Positions 46,726 through 56,638 of a stretch of DNA of 64,000 bases are shown here, one piece after another. Positions within the stretch are counted from its first letter, which is position 1, and the number at the start of each line of letters is the position of its first letter. The stretch is from G963663495 sp963663495. GTDB lineage: Bacteria > Bacteroidota > Rhodothermia > Rhodothermales > Bin80. Made by a program: the position numbers and the translations under genes. The notes under the pieces were generated by a model that did not search any database, was not told the origin of the DNA, and saw only the letters and a program-made list of their open reading frames with translations. The DNA is taken from assembly GCA_963663495.1 (NCBI GenBank), contig OY760427.1, positions 5,394,001-5,458,000 on the forward strand, in the 5' to 3' direction.

Positions 46726-47423
46726 TGGCCGGGCTGGATCACAATGTCGTCAAAATACACTTCAGCCACCCCATGGGTTGTATCGCTATCAGACCACAAC
46801 ATAATAAGAACTGGTTCGGGTGTGCTGCGCAGGTGGAACAGACGGGTCAGGTCCTCTGCAACATTCCGCTCCACATTGATCCAACGATCTGTTCCGGCTA
46901 AAGCCGTGGAAACTACCAAAACGCGGAGCGGTCCGTACCGCACGGTGGTTTCCAACGGCAGCGCGCTGCTATAGGTATACTTGACGCTGCACGGCCGGCC
47001 CAGCCAGTCCCCGCAGTTGAACAGGACATAAAGGGCCGCTCCCGTGTCATTACGTCTCCGCGTGCGTTCGCTTGCTCCGTGCGGCAACTGCACCGCACGC
47101 CACCTCCACTGTAACACAGGATGTGTCCCCAAGTCCCACTGAAAACCATCCCCGTTACGCCTCGCAATCTGCACCGTCTCATCGTTGGTATAGGCCCGCA
47201 GGTACGTTTCACCACCAGACTTTACGATCTCAAAGTAGTCATTATCCCGTTCCGGCTTCCGCTGCAGGGGCTCCAGCTCACGGTTCCGGCTATTGGGCGT
47301 GCTCCAGCTGTGCGGTGCCTCTCCGGCTCGGTACTCCTCAAAATTGTCAATTACTACCTCCTCCTGTGCGGCGGCGCTAATCGTCCACACGCCAATAAGC
47401 AGTAAGGTCCACGCAGATCGCAT
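46722..47423 (-). CDS. DUF3047 secreted protein, copy 2
   Basis: 233 residues, identical to copy 1 except that the second-last residue is Gly instead of Asp. It has the same signal peptide and DUF3047 pattern. It follows the complete membrane-protein gene by 47 bp, the ancestral order, but has lost its MMPL partner downstream. Confidence 0.82.
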   Translation of the reverse strand: MRSAWTLLLIGVWTISAAAQEEVVIDNFEEYRAGEAPHSWSTPNSRNRELEPLQRKPERDNDYFEIVKSGGETYLRAYTNDETVQIARRNGDGFQWDLGTHPVLQWRWRAVQLPHGASERTRRRNDTGAALYVLFNCGDWLGRPCSVKYTYSSALPLETTVRYGPLRVLVVSTALAGTDRWINVERNVAEDLTRLFHLRSTPEPVLIMLWSDSDTTHGVAEVYFDDIVIQPGQ

Positions 47424-47470
47424 AGGATAGTTGCATTTGCCTCAGGTTGACGCAAAAGATATGGATCTGG

Positions 47471-48373
47471 TCACGGTTCCTGAGAAGACCGCTTGCGCTT
47501 ACCTTGCAGCGTCAGTGTAGAAAACAGGACCATATTGAGCAAACGGTTAACTGCGGCGATGGCACCAAAGAGAGCAAACACTTGTGCCTCAGGAACATCT
47601 ACTGCACCCGAGAGACGGACGGCAACGCCAAGAAGCACGAGGTCTGTATTGGGAAGAAACGGTATTCGTGTGATGATAATGGATGCGGCGGCATAGGTGA
47701 ACCAGGTTTCGACCGGAACTTCCGGAAGTGCGATGGACCACATGAGAATTTCCAGTGCCTGCCGGATCGTCATACGCACCACATGTATAGCATAAATTCC
47801 TGCCGCCGTACGTGCTGACATACTGAACAAGTGCCTCCTAAACCGTAAAATGACCAACGCCAGCACCAGAACCCCTGCTAATCCAATCCAGAGAAGTGAT
47901 CCCCTTGACTCCCCGATTATGTCGGTAATCGAAAGTTTGCCGGAGTAGAGAAACACGGTAAGCAGTATTATGCTGACAGAGGTTGAACCTGCAGCGGATA
48001 CAATATTCTGATCACGAACATCACGCAGGGCTTGGGAAGGCGGCAGCCCGAGTTTATCAACTGCCCATGAATAGACATACGCTTCCCCGGAATACCCCAG
48101 TACATCTTTGTTCATAATCCGTTTTCGGATGAACACCGGAATGTTTGCAACGATGTTGAACGGCCACAACAGGCGGTACACCCACACCTGCGATGCCGGC
48201 AGCATGCAGTACACCGCAATTAATAGCAAATAGAACAGAGGGGCAGATGGTAAGCCCGCCCAAATCAATGTCCATTCAATAGATCGCAGCTCGTAGGCGA
48301 GGTACGCAATGATACTGGCTGTGATGACAATGCGTGCGATCCGCACTAGCCTCGCGGATTGCCATGGTTTCAT
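47471..48373 (-). CDS. Multi-spanning membrane protein of unknown function (LPG_synthase_TM-like)
   Basis: 300 residues from the ATG ending at 48373, which has AAGGGA 7 nt upstream; an in-frame ATG at 48433 is less well placed. I count about seven hydrophobic helices (for example IVITASIIAYLAYEL, LFYLLLIAVYCMLPASQVWVY, STSVSIILLTVFLYSG, LLWIGLAGVLVLALVIL). The sequence EAYVYSWAVDKLGL in a loop and the general layout recall the transmembrane domain of lysylphosphatidylglycerol synthase/UPF0104 proteins, but the match is by eye only. First gene of a minus-strand unit followed by DUF3047. Ancestrally it headed the operon membrane protein-DUF3047-MMPL-TPR. Confidence 0.7.
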   Translation of the reverse strand: MKPWQSARLVRIARIVITASIIAYLAYELRSIEWTLIWAGLPSAPLFYLLLIAVYCMLPASQVWVYRLLWPFNIVANIPVFIRKRIMNKDVLGYSGEAYVYSWAVDKLGLPPSQALRDVRDQNIVSAAGSTSVSIILLTVFLYSGKLSITDIIGESRGSLLWIGLAGVLVLALVILRFRRHLFSMSARTAAGIYAIHVVRMTIRQALEILMWSIALPEVPVETWFTYAAASIIITRIPFLPNTDLVLLGVAVRLSGAVDVPEAQVFALFGAIAAVNRLLNMVLFSTLTLQGKRKRSSQEP

Positions 48374-48803
48374 ACTGGTCCCTTGTGTACGGGAGCTCTG
48401 CATTTTCGCTAGCGCGTAATTTCCTATTCTCAATCCATCCTAGTACGCCGACTATCCACGTAATGCACCCAGAGCACACTCTCGGCCCGATGAAGAGTCA
48501 ATCCGGTAACAGTTGGTCGGTTGAACTTTCTTCAACCCGTATCCGGCCCGGCGGCAGGTGTGAATCTACAACGGCTAAACCTATCGATCTGCCATGTCAC
48601 ATCGATAGGAGCTCTCACATGTACAGAGAACCCGTCCATCGTGGGAGCAAGATCTTGCCAGTAACGTTGCACTCGTACCGCAAAATATACTTTGACTTGC
48701 GCCGCATAGCATTGCTCTCCAACTCGCACGTAGTCCGAGGCGTCCAGGACGAAGCCAATCGTCTCTCCGCCGTTGCCGTTGAGCCGTTGCGCCTCCGCCA
48801 ACC
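48374..48803 (-). other. Divergent intergenic region with one doubtful ORF
   Basis: About 430 bp between divergent genes. A minus-strand open frame of 89 codons at 48532-48801 has an ordinary amino-acid composition (GGETIGFVLDASDYVRVG; YWQDLAPTMDGFSVHVRAP) and could be a small gene or gene remnant. Its start overlaps the MaoC-like start region and no family is recognised, so I do not call it as a gene. Confidence 0.3.
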
Positions 48804-49268
48804 ATGGTTATGAGCCTTGTTAAGGAATTACCTCGGCACACTTTTGACTCGCTGCAGGTCGGACAGTCATTCAGCATCTACCGGTTCATAAGCGAGGCAG
48901 ATATTCAAACGTTTGCCGACGTAACGGGAGATGATAACCCCATCCATGTGGACGAGGAGTATGCCCGCGGGACGCGTTTCGGTAAGCGGGTTATACATGG
49001 AGTCATGCTCTTGGGGTTGATTTCCAAGGTGCTGGGCCGAGACTTCCCTGGCCCTGGCAGCATTGCGGTATCGCTTTCTTGTCGTTTTCTGCGCCCTGTG
49101 CGCTTGGATTCCAAAGTACGAGTCGAGGTTAAGGTGGTGGAAAAACTTGATAAGCGTAAGCACATAAAGTTCAAGACGTACGTATATACAGAGGAAAACA
49201 GGATGGCCTTAGCAGGGGACGCTACGCTGATTCCTCCTACGATCGAATCAGATGGTGTCGCAGAATAA
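48804..49268 (+). CDS. MaoC-like (R)-specific enoyl-CoA hydratase
   Basis: 154 residues from ATG 48804; ATG 48810 is equally possible. Single hot-dog domain with the hydratase motif DDNPIHVDEEYARGTRFG followed by VIHGVMLLGL, the Asp/His catalytic pair of PhaJ-type MaoC hydratases. It hydrates trans-2-enoyl-CoA to (R)-3-hydroxyacyl-CoA; in this setting it could serve fatty-acid or polyester metabolism. No neighbouring fatty-acid gene is visible, so the pathway is open. Confidence 0.85.
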   Translation: MVMSLVKELPRHTFDSLQVGQSFSIYRFISEADIQTFADVTGDDNPIHVDEEYARGTRFGKRVIHGVMLLGLISKVLGRDFPGPGSIAVSLSCRFLRPVRLDSKVRVEVKVVEKLDKRKHIKFKTYVYTEENRMALAGDATLIPPTIESDGVAE

Positions 49269-49532
49269 TACCACCGATCGGGCTCATCCGGTAGTTCCGC
49301 CGGCATGTTCAGGGTTTTACAAGGCCGGTTTTGCTCTTGGAACAGCGTAATTGATTCATTGGGGCGCAAGCCCTTTCTGTTGACCCAATACTGTTGCGGC
49401 TTGAGCAACCTCTACAATCATCTTATCACCCAACCTCTATTAATCCCCTGAAACCGTCCGACAAGAACAGGAGTCGGTGCGAGCTTGCACAGCAATAGGC
49501 ACCTACCAAGAGCTGGCTGTTGCGCAACCAAT

Positions 49533-50985
49533 GGGAGTTACATGGCTGAGTGCCACGCGTTTTCGCAGGAGTTACTTTTTGTGCTTTGGTGGTGCAGACA
49601 GGATGACTTTCGCCAGTTTTTCACGAAAGACTGCAATTATTTCAAATAACTCAACACGTGGGTATTCATGCTATATATTTTCCATATATTAGGGAGTTAT
49701 ATACCACAGTGCCATGCCCGAAACGGTTAGTGCATACCGCAATATCACATACAGGCTGTTGCCCGGAAGTCGGAGTAACGCCAAGCAACTTGCTGGATTA
49801 GCGGGTGCGTGTAGGTTTGTGTGGAATGCCATACTCGCAGAGCAGAGCGAGGCGTACTGGAAAGCGAAAGAGGCTGGAGAGAAGCCGCCCTCGGTAAGCT
49901 TCTTCTCGCTGGGGAAACGGTTCACGGCGCTGCGCCGCACGATCGAGTGGCTACCTGAATACTCCTTTGGTGTCGTTAGATACACTTTGTAGTTAGATAC
50001 ACATTGAAATATCAGGCGGATGCATGGAAGGCATTCTTCAAGGAGGGTAAGAGAAGACCGAGATTCCATTCCAGACGTGGTAGTACGCCTTCGTTCACGA
50101 TCCCGGATAACGTAAGGGTTCGGGATCGCAAGCTGTATATCCCGAAAGTGGGATATATGGCGCTCCGCAGGCGGGGAGGCAACCCGTACCCTGATGGTAT
50201 ACCCGTCAAAGCCACGGTAAAGAAGAACGCCGGCAAAGGGTATGCTGTCTCTGCTACAAGATGGAGGCACCTGTAATAGAGGATACCGGCGGCGCTGTAG
50301 GCATTGACCGAAATTGCGGGCAGGTCGCTATGGTCTCCACAGAGGGCGATACAAGCATTATCAGACATCCGGATACCAAGCGTCTTGATGCCAAGTTGAA
50401 GCGGCATCAGCGAAGACTGGCGAGACAGAAGAAAGGCTCCAACCGTCGTAACAGGCGGAAGTATAGAATCGCCCGCATACAGCGCAAGCGTGCTAACATC
50501 CTCAAGAATGCGAACCACCAGGTAAGTCGCAGTATTGCCGATTGCTCCTCAACGGTGATACTTGAGGACCTGAAGATCAAAGCGATGACACGTTCAGCTA
50601 AGGGGACGATGGAGAGCTTTGGCACAAACGTCAGACAGAAGTCTGGCCTCAACCGAGAGATACTGCGAACAGGTTGGGGCCAGTTGGATCAGATGCTGAG
50701 CTATAAGTGCCGCAAGGTGATAAAGGTTACCGCTGCCTATACCAGTCAGCGGTGTTCTGTGTGTGGGCACACAGAAGCGAGTAACCGTGAGACTCGGAGC
50801 AAATTCACGTGTATGTCCTGTGGACATGCGGATCATGCAGACCTGAATGCGGCTGCAAACATACTGGCCTCCGGGATTGGGGCTTCTGCACAGCGAGGGG
50901 CGTTCGGGTTGCCGACCCCTATGACCCGTGAAATTGATACTAGTGCCTCACTGTGTACAGTTGGTCACTCACGTATATAATTCCC
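49533..50985 (+). mobile_element. TnpB element copy C, 1453 bp, TIRs and perfect 8-bp TSD
   Basis: The left TIR (GGGAGTTACATGGCTGAG) starts at 49533 and the right TIR ends at 50985 (ATATAATTCCC). CAACCAAT is duplicated perfectly at 49525-49532 and 50986-50993. An inner left-end-like repeat lies just before the tnpB ATG. Confidence 0.9.
49714..50980 (+). pseudogene. tnpB of element copy C, two frameshifts
   Basis: The first 92 codons are open, then the 17-bp tandem duplication shared with copy B (49971-49987 and 49988-50004) brings a TAG. A second open piece runs to about 50250, where one A is missing relative to copies B and D. The rest is open to the stop inside the right TIR. The catalytic Asp (GIDRNCGQ), Glu (ILEDLKIKAM) and Asp (DLNAAANIL) and both CxxC pairs are unchanged. 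It cannot be translated as one protein. Confidence 0.85.
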
Positions 50986-51108
50986 CAACCAATCCAATAC
51001 ATGGAGCCTCTACGTGTATTGATAGTGACGGCGTTTCACTTTGCCACGAACACCCTTTCATCACAACTTCTTCCCAATCGCGTTTGCTCTTTCACCTAAG
51101 CGATTAGA

Positions 51109-52278
51109 TCAATGCCCAAACTGATCACTGCCATTACCCGGCACTATCCCTTTACCCTCCAGACTGAACCGCTGGTTTAACGGGTCAGTCCAGGCTACAT
51201 GCTCCGCCAAACCGTCCGGCTGCGCCGACGTGACCACACTCTGGCCAAACCAGTCTTGCTGGAGCAGGTTAAGAATCACCCGCACTCGAGCCACATCCAG
51301 CGTGTCAAACACATCATCCAGGAGCATGATCGGGTGCTCGTTAAGACGCTCAAGAAGGTACAGGTACTGTGCAAGCTTAATAGCCAGAACAAACGAACGA
51401 TGCTGCCCCTGCGATGCATATTCACGCAGGGGTTGACCATTCAGGGCAAAAACCAAATCATCCCGGTGCGGACCAACGGCGGTAAAGCCTTGCTGCACTT
51501 CCCGGCGCGCCAATCTTCGGAGCCGAGCAGCAAAGGCCTCCTGTACTTCCGACTCCGTGGCATCCGCGTTCAAACGCCCGGCGCTCTTACTTTTATATGA
51601 GACCGCCGGCGCGTCAGGTGCAATTCCCATTAGCTCGTACGCACGCTCCAGGAACGTTCCAAATTCTACTAGGAAGTCCCTTCGAGACTGAATAAGTCTA
51701 GATCCCCACCGAACTAATTCGCTGTCCCAGGAAGAAAGCTGGGAACCCGGGTCTGAAACAGAGCCATTGCGTATGCGCGAAAGTAATTCGTTTCGCTGTC
51801 GCAATACACGTCGATACTTTATCAGCTCGCCGAGATATACAGGGCGAGCCTGGCTCAAGACATTGTTGAGGAACCGGCGACGTGGCTCGGGACCACCGGC
51901 CGTGAGGGCTTGGTCAAGGTGGGAATAGATCACCACCGGGATCATCCCGACAAAATCTGCAATACGTTCCAAGGTTGCCCCGTTCACGAAAACACGTTTA
52001 CCGTCAGCCTTGGAATACGCAAGACGCACAGATAGAGCAGGGCGCTGATCCCCTTCAAAATCGCCACGCACCTGGAACCACGGATACCCATGCCGAAGCG
52101 CAAACTTGTCCTTCTTGGCCAAGAAACTTTTCGATAAACATAGGTAGTGGATCGCCTCAACAATGTTGGTCTTCCCAATACCGTTGGTGCCCCCTATCAG
52201 GTTTATTTTAGGCGTAAAGGAGAACCGAGAATTATCGTGCGCACGGAACGATTCCATATGCAACCTGAGCAAAACCAT
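51109..52278 (-). CDS. recF: DNA replication/repair protein RecF
   Basis: 389 residues. LLRLHMESFRAHDNSRFSF at the N-terminus, Walker A GGTNGIGKTN (about residues 29-38), a helical arm, then QGQHRSFVLAIKLAQ (signature) and MLLDDVFDTLDVARV (Walker B/D-loop). An SMC-like ATPase that loads RecA at gaps with RecO/RecR. The fit to RecF is good through the characteristic YLCLSKSFLAKKD and GPHRDDLVF blocks. It lies between element C and murQ, divergent from murQ. Confidence 0.93.
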   Translation of the reverse strand: MVLLRLHMESFRAHDNSRFSFTPKINLIGGTNGIGKTNIVEAIHYLCLSKSFLAKKDKFALRHGYPWFQVRGDFEGDQRPALSVRLAYSKADGKRVFVNGATLERIADFVGMIPVVIYSHLDQALTAGGPEPRRRFLNNVLSQARPVYLGELIKYRRVLRQRNELLSRIRNGSVSDPGSQLSSWDSELVRWGSRLIQSRRDFLVEFGTFLERAYELMGIAPDAPAVSYKSKSAGRLNADATESEVQEAFAARLRRLARREVQQGFTAVGPHRDDLVFALNGQPLREYASQGQHRSFVLAIKLAQYLYLLERLNEHPIMLLDDVFDTLDVARVRVILNLLQQDWFGQSVVTSAQPDGLAEHVAWTDPLNQRFSLEGKGIVPGNGSDQFGH

Positions 52279-52440
52279 GAGGGCGACTAAAATGAAGTCC
52301 TAATTGGCGAGTCTGCGTACCAATACGGGATAGTTTCGTTCAGGCGGACCATTTAACCTGAGAACAGAATAGCATTGCTTGAGCCCATTGCCACGTTGTT
52401 CCGCGGTAACTTTGCCGAAGTTTTTTTAGCCTTAGGCTGC

Positions 52441-53373
52441 ATGAGTGACAGCCGAATCATTTTTGCCGAACTTGAGCAGTTGGTGACGGAAGAACGCAAC
52501 CCACGCTCCAAGTCCATTGATACGGTAGGGATCCGTGAGATTCTCACCATTATGAATGATGAGGACCGAACAGTCCCGGAAGCCGTCCGACAGGAAATTC
52601 CTTACATTGAGAAGGCGGTGGAGCTTGTAGTTGCAGCGATGCGGGGCGGCGGCCGACTGTTCTACGTCGGAGCCGGAACCAGCGGACGCTTGGGAATCTT
52701 GGATGCGTCCGAGTGTCCACCAACATTCGGGACTCCACCATCTCTTGTCCAAGGCATTATCGCCGGAGGACCTCAAGCAGTTTTTCGTTCCAAGGAGGGC
52801 GCAGAAGATTCAGAAATAGATGGCGCCAAAGCAATCGTGGACGCAGGCGTCCTTGCACAGGACATTGTGTGTGGCATTGCAGCTAGCCGTCGTACGCCCT
52901 TTGTGCGAGGAGCCGTATGCGCAGCCCGAGCGTTAGGCTGCAAGACACTGTTCGTAACCTGCAACCCAAGGGCATCTTTTGACCTTGATGTAGATGTGGC
53001 CATATGTACCGTAGTCGGACCCGAGGTAATCATGGGTTCTACGCGGATGAAGAGCGGGACCGCTCAAAAGCTCGTGCTTAACATGCTAACTACCGCGTCA
53101 ATGATTCGGCTTGGCAAAGTATACCAGAACATGATGGTTGACTTGAAAATGAGCGCAAGAAAGCTGGAGGAGCGCTCGAAGCGCACGGTAATGATCGTCA
53201 CCGGTGTGAAGTACGAGGAGGCGGAGGCCGTCCTTACGGCAGCGGATGGCCATGTGAAAACGGCACTTGTGATGCACCTTGCCGGCATAACCAGCTCTGA
53301 GGCGCTGGCGCGCCTCAGAGCTGCCGATGGATTTGTCCGCGGTGCGCTGGGACAACAACAGGCACAGCAGTAG
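52441..53373 (+). CDS. murQ: N-acetylmuramic acid 6-phosphate etherase
   Basis: 310 residues from ATG 52441; 22 further open codons upstream are not family-like. LVTEERNPRSKSIDTV at the start is diagnostic for MurQ. The SIS domain has GAGTSGRLGILDASECPPTF and the C-terminal PEVIMGSTRMKSGTAQKLVLN block. It splits the lactyl ether of MurNAc-6-P in cell-wall recycling. The last 80 bases carry a perfect 13-bp hairpin (53293-53322). mfd begins 4 bp after its stop. Confidence 0.96.
   Translation: MSDSRIIFAELEQLVTEERNPRSKSIDTVGIREILTIMNDEDRTVPEAVRQEIPYIEKAVELVVAAMRGGGRLFYVGAGTSGRLGILDASECPPTFGTPPSLVQGIIAGGPQAVFRSKEGAEDSEIDGAKAIVDAGVLAQDIVCGIAASRRTPFVRGAVCAARALGCKTLFVTCNPRASFDLDVDVAICTVVGPEVIMGSTRMKSGTAQKLVLNMLTTASMIRLGKVYQNMMVDLKMSARKLEERSKRTVMIVTGVKYEEAEAVLTAADGHVKTALVMHLAGITSSEALARLRAADGFVRGALGQQQAQQ
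53293..53322. promoter_or_regulatory. Perfect 13-bp hairpin at the murQ 3' end
   Basis: AGCTCTGAGGCGC and its exact reverse complement flank a 4-nt loop (TGGC), inside the murQ reading frame and 55 bp ahead of the mfd start. No T-run follows, so it is not a standard terminator. It could modulate mRNA stability or coupling to mfd. Function is inferred. Confidence 0.45.
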
Positions 53374-53377
53374 TCAG

Positions 53378-56300
53378 GTGTCCCTGTCTGTTATTTTCTC
53401 CCGGCTCCTTTCATCCCAGGATCTGGCGCCGCTCGGTGCATGGACACGTGATTCAGACAGCGCCGTCATGCGCGTTGATGGCGCTGCCGGCTCGCTGCCC
53501 GCATTCGTATTGACCTATCTGCACGAGGAGCTGCATGCTCCAATAATTACCGTCACTCCCTGTCATGAATCGGCAATATTGCTTCAGGGGGACCTGGTCA
53601 CACTGGCGGCGGATCCTTCCGAAGTGCTGCTTTTCCCGCCGGAAGCTGTGGCAGACGACAACCGATTGGCGGAAACCATCCCTGTTGTGCAGCGGATGGA
53701 GGTCGTAACCCGATTGCTTGAAGGCTATAGTGGCATCATTAGCACTACCGTGGATGCGCTCTTGCAGCCTGTACCGCTCAATTCATCGGCCACAGAACAC
53801 ATGGTTCTCCTGCATGAAGGGCAGGAATGGGCTCCCCATGACCTGATGCTACGCTTATTAGCGCTGAGTTTTGAACGGGTAGACTTTGTTGAGTTGCCAG
53901 GTGAGATAGCATGGAGGGGCGGCATTGTTGACATCTACGGTTATTCCGGCGGCTTACCCGTGCGAATTGAATACTTCGGAGACGAGATCGAATCCATCCG
54001 AGCATTTGATCCCGAGACGCAGCTGTCTGTGGAAGTTCTTTCCACAGTGCGGATCATCCCGAACCTTGACCAGATGGGACAAACAGCATCGGAGGGACAG
54101 GACCAGCTGTTATCACTCCTTCCTCCGAATAGCCTGATTGCAACCTTTGACCAACTGCGATTCGAAGAAGCGGACCACGGCGACAAGTCGCTTGCTCGGA
54201 TTCTGCACTCCATGGCAGCTTTCCGGCGCATTTCGTTCGGCGCTTTTGGCCGCGTTGGTCCAGCCGATCTTGTTATCATGGAATCCAACCCACAACCCTC
54301 GTTTGGAGGCAATCTGCGTCGCCTGCGTCAGCACATCCACAGAAACGCTTCCAAGGGAACCGACAGTTACCTCCTCTGCGACTCTCCTGCGCAGAAGACC
54401 CGGATGGATGACCTCCTGTCCGGGCAGGTAGAAAGCGATCGGCTACAGTTAACGGTTGCTTCACTGCATCGCGGCTTTGAGACGCCCATGGTAGCGGTCT
54501 ACACTGACCACGAACTGTTCGGCCGGCAATACCAACCCCGTCGGCGGCGCAGGCGGTTGTCAGGAGGGTTGCGCCAGCATGAACTGCGAAGACTGCAGCC
54601 CGGGGACTATGTCGTACATGGAGACCACGGCGTCGGCAAGTTTACCGGATTTCATAAAGTCACCGTTCGCGGAAAGCAGCAGGAAGCATTGCGCATCCTT
54701 TTTGCAGGCGACGATGTGCTGTATGTAAACGTAAATGCAGTTAACAAATTAAGCCGATATACGGGGAAGGACGGACACCAGCCCCGTCTTACTACCCTTG
54801 GCTCAGGCCAGTGGCAACGGTCCAAGGCTCGCGCCAAGTCACGCATCAAGGATTTAGCTCGGGATCTGATCAGGCTATATTCCCGCCGCAAGTCGACCAA
54901 GGGACACGCTTTCGCCGGAGATACTGTGTGGCAGCGGGAGATGGAAGCGGCGTTCAAGTACGAGGATACACCAGACCAGTCTACCGTAACCAGAGAAATA
55001 AAGGCTGATATGGAGGCCGACGCCCCAATGGACCGGCTCGTGTGCGGGGATGTGGGATTTGGCAAAACCGAGATTGCTATCCGTGCCGCTTTCAAGGCCG
55101 TAGTGGACGGAAAACAGGTCGCTGTTCTCGTGCCTACCACAGTGCTCGCACGCCAACACTACGATACCTTTTCGAAGCGACTGCAAGTCTTCCCCATCCG
55201 ACTGGAAATGCTATCCCGGTTCCGCACTGCTGCAACACTGCGCAACGCTGTAACAGGAATTAAGGATGGGACGGTGGATATTGCGATCGGCACACACAGG
55301 CTTGTTTCAAAAGATGTAGCGTTTAAGGACTTAGGCTTGTTGATTGTAGACGAAGAGCAGCGGTTTGGGGTGGGGGTTAAAGAAAAACTCCGCCATCTGC
55401 GCGTCAATGTAGACACCCTCACACTTACCGCAACGCCCATCCCCAGAACACTCCAGTTTTCGCTCCTCGGGGCACGGGACCTATCCATAATTGAGACCCC
55501 TCCCACCAATCGCCAGAATATTGTTACTGAGGTGCATTCTTTTGACAAGGATCTCATTCAAAAAGCTATTGATCGCGAAGTCTCTCGCGGGGGACAGGTG
55601 TTCTTTATCCACAACCGCGTACAATCCATAGTGCGCATGGCTGAACTGCTGAAGGATCTTCTTCCGCATGTTCGGTTTCAGGTTGCACACGGCCAAATGA
55701 AGTCATCTTCGCTCGAACGCATCATGCTGGGCTTCATCGACCAAAAATTCGAAGTCCTAGTCTGCACCACGATTATAGAGAACGGGCTGGATATAGCCAA
55801 TGCCAACACGATGATAGTGAATCACGCCCAGCGTTTCGGCCTCGCCCAGTTGCATCAGCTACGCGGCCGTGTGGGGCGTTCCGAACGACGGGCTTATTGC
55901 TATCTGATGGTTCCATCCGTCCGTTCGCTCACACGAGACGCTATCCGCCGCCTTCAGGCCGTTGAGGAGCTCAGTAATCTCGGTGCCGGCTTTAATATTG
56001 CCATGCGGGACCTTGATATCCGGGGCGCAGGCAACCTCCTGGGCGGGGAGCAAAGCGGTTTTATTGCTGAACTGGGACATGCTACGTATCAATCCGTGTT
56101 GGATGAGGCCGTGCGTGAGTTGAAACAGGAAGAATATTCGTCCCTTCCTGAATCGACAGCCCGCATCACAGAATGCTCTGTAGCGGTAGAAGAAGAAGCA
56201 TTGATTCCCGACACATACGTCTCAAGCCATCTTGAGCGGCTGCGTCTCTACCAGAGAATAGGAAACGTTGAGTCGGCGGACGCCCTCACTCCGTTGCGTG

Positions 56301-56638
56301 AAGAGCTTGCGGATCGCTTTGGCAGTCTCCCCGACGCAGTTGAACACTTGTTCAATGCTGCCGCAATGAAGGCGTACGCACAGTCTATGCGTCTTCCCCG
56401 CATTCGGTACCGCAACCAACGATTGTTTCTTCACTTCCCTGGCCACGATCACGACCAGTTGTTCGCAAACCAGATTTACCCCCATCTTATGGCTGGGCTG
56501 CACGCGCTAGACCATCGGTTCGTTTTACGGGAGAGTAAACGCGGCACTATGCGGGCAATTATTCAGGAAGTCCCTGATCTCAACACCGCGTGTTCGCTGG
56601 CCAAACAACTTCAGGTAGCCTCATTGTCCCCGTCATAA
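53378..56638 (+). CDS. mfd: Transcription-repair coupling factor
   Basis: 1086 residues from GTG 53378, 4 bp after the murQ stop; the earlier frame opening at 53327 lies inside murQ. Order: UvrB-homology region, CarD-like RNA-polymerase-interacting domain (LQPGDYVVHGDHGVGKFTGF, about 405-425), helicase motif I GDVGFGKTE (near 556), motif II DEEQ (near 657), TATPIPRTL, then the TRG region and C-terminal D7 domain. It dislodges stalled RNA polymerase and recruits UvrA. The 3' end overlaps the convergent WYL regulator by 28 bp. Confidence 0.96.
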   Translation: MSLSVIFSRLLSSQDLAPLGAWTRDSDSAVMRVDGAAGSLPAFVLTYLHEELHAPIITVTPCHESAILLQGDLVTLAADPSEVLLFPPEAVADDNRLAETIPVVQRMEVVTRLLEGYSGIISTTVDALLQPVPLNSSATEHMVLLHEGQEWAPHDLMLRLLALSFERVDFVELPGEIAWRGGIVDIYGYSGGLPVRIEYFGDEIESIRAFDPETQLSVEVLSTVRIIPNLDQMGQTASEGQDQLLSLLPPNSLIATFDQLRFEEADHGDKSLARILHSMAAFRRISFGAFGRVGPADLVIMESNPQPSFGGNLRRLRQHIHRNASKGTDSYLLCDSPAQKTRMDDLLSGQVESDRLQLTVASLHRGFETPMVAVYTDHELFGRQYQPRRRRRRLSGGLRQHELRRLQPGDYVVHGDHGVGKFTGFHKVTVRGKQQEALRILFAGDDVLYVNVNAVNKLSRYTGKDGHQPRLTTLGSGQWQRSKARAKSRIKDLARDLIRLYSRRKSTKGHAFAGDTVWQREMEAAFKYEDTPDQSTVTREIKADMEADAPMDRLVCGDVGFGKTEIAIRAAFKAVVDGKQVAVLVPTTVLARQHYDTFSKRLQVFPIRLEMLSRFRTAATLRNAVTGIKDGTVDIAIGTHRLVSKDVAFKDLGLLIVDEEQRFGVGVKEKLRHLRVNVDTLTLTATPIPRTLQFSLLGARDLSIIETPPTNRQNIVTEVHSFDKDLIQKAIDREVSRGGQVFFIHNRVQSIVRMAELLKDLLPHVRFQVAHGQMKSSSLERIMLGFIDQKFEVLVCTTIIENGLDIANANTMIVNHAQRFGLAQLHQLRGRVGRSERRAYCYLMVPSVRSLTRDAIRRLQAVEELSNLGAGFNIAMRDLDIRGAGNLLGGEQSGFIAELGHATYQSVLDEAVRELKQEEYSSLPESTARITECSVAVEEEALIPDTYVSSHLERLRLYQRIGNVESADALTPLREELADRFGSLPDAVEHLFNAAAMKAYAQSMRLPRIRYRNQRLFLHFPGHDHDQLFANQIYPHLMAGLHALDHRFVLRESKRGTMRAIIQEVPDLNTACSLAKQLQVASLSPS

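Larger units (their letters stand above)
46654..47804. repeat. Long direct repeat, right copy (1151 bp)
   Basis: Same orientation as 36076-37226, constant offset of 10578 bp. On this side the membrane-protein gene is complete and the MMPL gene is truncated, the reverse of the left copy. Confidence 0.95.

Noticed and set aside
48532..48801. 89-codon minus-strand open frame upstream of the MaoC-like gene
   Set aside because: Composition is plausible, but no family, no ribosome site, and it overlaps the divergent start region. Kept only as a note in the gap entry.
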